Of a DNA stretch of 9,045 nucleotides, positions 7,335 through 9,045 are shown piece after piece (the first letter of the stretch is position 1; each line of letters starts with the position of its first letter). The DNA is from Oscillospiraceae bacterium (lineage in GTDB: Bacteria; Bacillota; Clostridia; Oscillospirales; Acutalibacteraceae): contig CACXFE010000164.1 in assembly GCA_902766855.1 (NCBI GenBank), positions 1 to 9,045 of the forward strand. The letters are read 5' to 3'. The notes beneath the pieces are model-generated. The model saw nothing but the letters and a program-made list of their open reading frames with translations, had not been told where the DNA came from and ran no database searches. A program made the translations under genes and the position numbers.

Positions 7335-7340
7335 AAGAAT

Positions 7341-8027
7341 ATGAAAATCGGAATTGTGGTAGCAGACCGGGAAGAATGGCAACCCCTGCGGGAGCAGGTG
7401 GAACAGGGTGATTACCGGGAAGAAACCTTTCTCGGCAGAGAGGTGCTTTGTTTTTCCCTGCCAAACGGCGCGCAGGCGGAAGCCATTTTGTGCGGCATCG
7501 GCAAAGTAAACGCGGCCGCCGCCGCGGCACATTTGGCGGACAGCGGCTGTCATGCGGTTTTGAATTACGGGCTTTCCGGCGGGATCAGCGGGGTCGCGCG
7601 CGGGGAAATCTGTGTTTGCGACCGTTTTTTAGAGCATGATTTTGATTTGACCGGGATCGGGTACAAGCCGTGTGAAAAGCCGGATCAACGATATATTTAC
7701 TCGGCGGATCGGAAATTGACCGAGCGGTTGTTGGCGCTGGCGCCCGGCGCAAAGACCGGCACGGCCGTTACCGGGGATACCTTTGTGTCCGATCCCGCGC
7801 TGCGGGATTTTTTGAAAACGCAGTTTCATGCCATGTGCTGCGATATGGAAACCGCGGCGATCGCCTATGTTTGCGAGTACGCGGGGATCCCGTTTGCCAG
7901 TGTGCGCCGGATCTCGGATGACGCGGGGAACGACGCAATCGAAAGTTACCGCGAAATGAACCGGATGCACGAGATGCACCTGCATGATCTGATTTTGCGG
8001 TGCGCCGCCGGCCTGGAAACTCTATGA
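7341..8027 (+). CDS. mtnN: 5'-methylthioadenosine/S-adenosylhomocysteine nucleosidase family (MTAN/Pfs)
   Basis: MTAN enzymes cleave adenine from methylthioadenosine, S-adenosylhomocysteine and 5'-deoxyadenosine, clearing by-products of SAM-using and radical SAM enzymes. The 228-residue product fits the family length (about 230). MKIGIV opens the protein and E12 is the expected catalytic-water Glu. GIGKVNAA lies at 52-59, SGG at 79-81, HDFDLTGIGY at 99-108, GDTFVSD at 145-151, DMETAAIA at 168-175 (E170 binds ribose) and RISD at 190-193 (D193 is the proton donor). Some pocket positions differ from E. coli MTAN (D9 for Met, L78 for Ser, I106 for Phe), so the preferred substrate may differ; futalosine hydrolase or another nucleosidase is an alternative. 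The ATGA overlap with the flippase implies co-translation. Confidence 0.82.
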   Translation: MKIGIVVADREEWQPLREQVEQGDYREETFLGREVLCFSLPNGAQAEAILCGIGKVNAAAAAAHLADSGCHAVLNYGLSGGISGVARGEICVCDRFLEHDFDLTGIGYKPCEKPDQRYIYSADRKLTERLLALAPGAKTGTAVTGDTFVSDPALRDFLKTQFHAMCCDMETAAIAYVCEYAGIPFASVRRISDDAGNDAIESYREMNRMHEMHLHDLILRCAAGLETL

Positions 8028-9045
8028 CGGAAGAGAAGCAGAGTTTTCAGCGCGGAGCGGTGATTTTGCTTTGCTCCGCGGTGTTGGTGAAACTGATCGG
8101 GGCGCTGTTCAAAATTCCGCTTGCTTCGGAGTGGTGTTTAGGGGATCTGGGATTCGGATACTTTTCCTCCGTTTACGATTTGTTCGGCCCTATCTATTCG
8201 GTGGCAATGGCGGGGTTTCCGGTGGCGTTGGCGCGGCTGGTGTCCGAGCGGGAAGCGGCGGGCAACCGGGAAGAAGCCACGGCGTATTTTCAAACCGCCC
8301 GGCGTGCTTTTTCCCGGATCGGTGCGGCGGGGATGGCATTTATTGTGTTGGCGGCATTTCCCGCGGTGCGCCTTTTTCATCGGGAAGCGGGTTCGGTTTA
8401 TATTTTGTTTGCCTTGGCGCCTGCGGCGTTTTTTTGCGCCGCCATGTCCTCTTATCGCGGGTACTATCAGGGGCGCGGCAGTATGACGGCGACCGCCGTT
8501 TCAGAAGTGATCGAGGCTTTGGGCAAGTTGTTGCTCGGGTTTTCGCTGGCGTTTTGGATCGTGCGGGAAACCGGCAGCGTTATGTGGGGGGCTGTGGGCG
8601 CCATGGGCGGGATCACGGCCGGTACGGCGCTGGCTTTCGGGTATTTGAAATTTTATAATGGACGGCACGGGATCCGCCCGCGCGTTTCTTCCCCTTTGCA
8701 TCAGGGGGAGCGGGAACGGGTTCAAACGCTCTTGTTGCTTGCCTTGCCGGTCACTCTGGCGGCGCTATCCAATAATATGGCGCCGATGATCGACGCCCTC
8801 ACGGCGGAATGGCGCGTCAGCGATGCTCTGCTGCAAGACGGCGCGGCGATCCGCCGGGGCCTGGCAATGGCCGGTCTGCCCGACGGGCAGATCCCCGCCG
8901 TTTTATACGGCTTGCGTTCAAAAGCCTATACGATCTATAATCTGGTGCCCACTTTTACGGCGGTTTTATCGGTCAGCGCGGTGCCGGTGATCGCGCGGTT
9001 TGCCGCACAGGGCAACGGGGAAGAAGTGCGCCGGAATACCGATAC
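8024..9045 (+). CDS. SpoVB-like MOP-superfamily flippase, partial (3' end outside window)
   Basis: This frame opens with ATG at 8024, overlapping the nucleosidase stop (ATGA), and stays open to the end of the window: 340 complete codons plus two bases. The product is very hydrophobic, with putative membrane segments near residues 12-32, 46-70, 97-114, 122-142, 164-182, 187-207, 233-250 and 302-325. The N-terminal LVKLIGALFKIPLA (21-34), GYFSSVYDLFGPIYSVAMAG (45-64), FPVALARLVSE (65-75) and YRGYYQGRGSMTATAVSEVIE (about 144-164) are typical of the SpoVB/polysaccharide-exporter branch that flips lipid-linked sugars across the membrane. SpoVB acts in B. subtilis spore cortex formation; relatives serve peptidoglycan or capsule export, so the cargo is not settled. 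Full-length members run to roughly 500-550 residues, so about a third is missing here. No strong Shine-Dalgarno is seen, only GGAA at 8015-8018, consistent with coupling. Confidence 0.88.
   Translation, partial: MTEEKQSFQRGAVILLCSAVLVKLIGALFKIPLASEWCLGDLGFGYFSSVYDLFGPIYSVAMAGFPVALARLVSEREAAGNREEATAYFQTARRAFSRIGAAGMAFIVLAAFPAVRLFHREAGSVYILFALAPAAFFCAAMSSYRGYYQGRGSMTATAVSEVIEALGKLLLGFSLAFWIVRETGSVMWGAVGAMGGITAGTALAFGYLKFYNGRHGIRPRVSSPLHQGERERVQTLLLLALPVTLAALSNNMAPMIDALTAEWRVSDALLQDGAAIRRGLAMAGLPDGQIPAVLYGLRSKAYTIYNLVPTFTAVLSVSAVPVIARFAAQGNGEEVRRNTD

Noticed and set aside
7274..7340. Possible riboswitch or attenuator (for example SAM/SAH type) upstream of the nucleosidase
   Set aside because: The gap is only 67 bases and is explained by a simple intrinsic terminator plus a Shine-Dalgarno site. 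No aptamer-like structure or alternative antiterminator pairing is visible.
8071..8658. Glycine- and arginine-rich + strand open frame (195 codons)
   Set aside because: It is an out-of-frame shadow of the SpoVB-like flippase, which has clear family motifs in its own frame from 8024.
1..9045. CRISPR arrays, insertion sequences, tRNA/rRNA genes, toxin-antitoxin or phage genes
   Set aside because: No spaced direct repeats, transposase motifs, terminal inverted repeats or RNA gene patterns were seen, and coding density leaves almost no room for them.

Overview
All genes in this window are on the + strand and tightly packed. They are housekeeping genes typical of a Gram-positive bacterium of the phylum Bacillota, most likely class Clostridia. 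The evidence is the gene order recJ - rel - dtd - MBL hydrolase - hemZ, a clostridial-type RecJ C-terminus, a HemZ-type radical SAM protein, a SpoVB-like flippase, purine-rich Shine-Dalgarno sites and extended -10 promoters. The DNA is fairly GC-rich (estimated by eye in the mid-to-upper 50s percent), which suggests a higher-GC gut-type lineage such as Oscillospirales or Christensenellales. That placement is an inference.

Region 1 (1-6813) is one probable operon. A promoter-like extended -10 element at 7-15 lies in an imperfect palindrome (9-26). It is followed by recJ (ssDNA exonuclease, 52-2067), a bifunctional (p)ppGpp synthetase/hydrolase (2064-4259, GTG start), dtd (D-aminoacyl-tRNA deacylase, 4256-4720), a small metallo-beta-lactamase-fold hydrolase (4710-5321) and hemZ (5326-6813). 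Neighbouring genes overlap by 4, 4 and 11 bases or are separated by 4 bases, so translational coupling is likely throughout. The apt gene that often sits between recJ and rel in Bacillota is absent.

Region 2 (6810-7317) is a self-contained single-gene unit. It has a near-consensus sigma-A promoter overlapping the hemZ stop codon, a 135-residue helical zinc-ribbon protein of unknown function, and a clear intrinsic terminator.

Region 3 (7341-9045) holds an MTA/SAH nucleosidase-family gene whose stop overlaps the start of a SpoVB/MOP-type lipid-linked sugar flippase. The flippase is cut off by the window end after 340 codons. No separate promoter is evident for this pair, so it may depend on read-through of the terminator.

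Together the genes cover DNA repair, stringent response, translation quality control, metal-dependent hydrolysis, tetrapyrrole-related radical SAM chemistry, recycling of SAM by-products and envelope polymer export. I found no mobile element, CRISPR array, RNA gene, phage gene or defence system. The least understood item is the zinc-ribbon gene with its own promoter. The most checkable oddities are changed substrate-pocket residues in the nucleosidase, the uncertain real role of HemZ, the operator-like palindrome at the recJ promoter, and marked local GATC enrichment.
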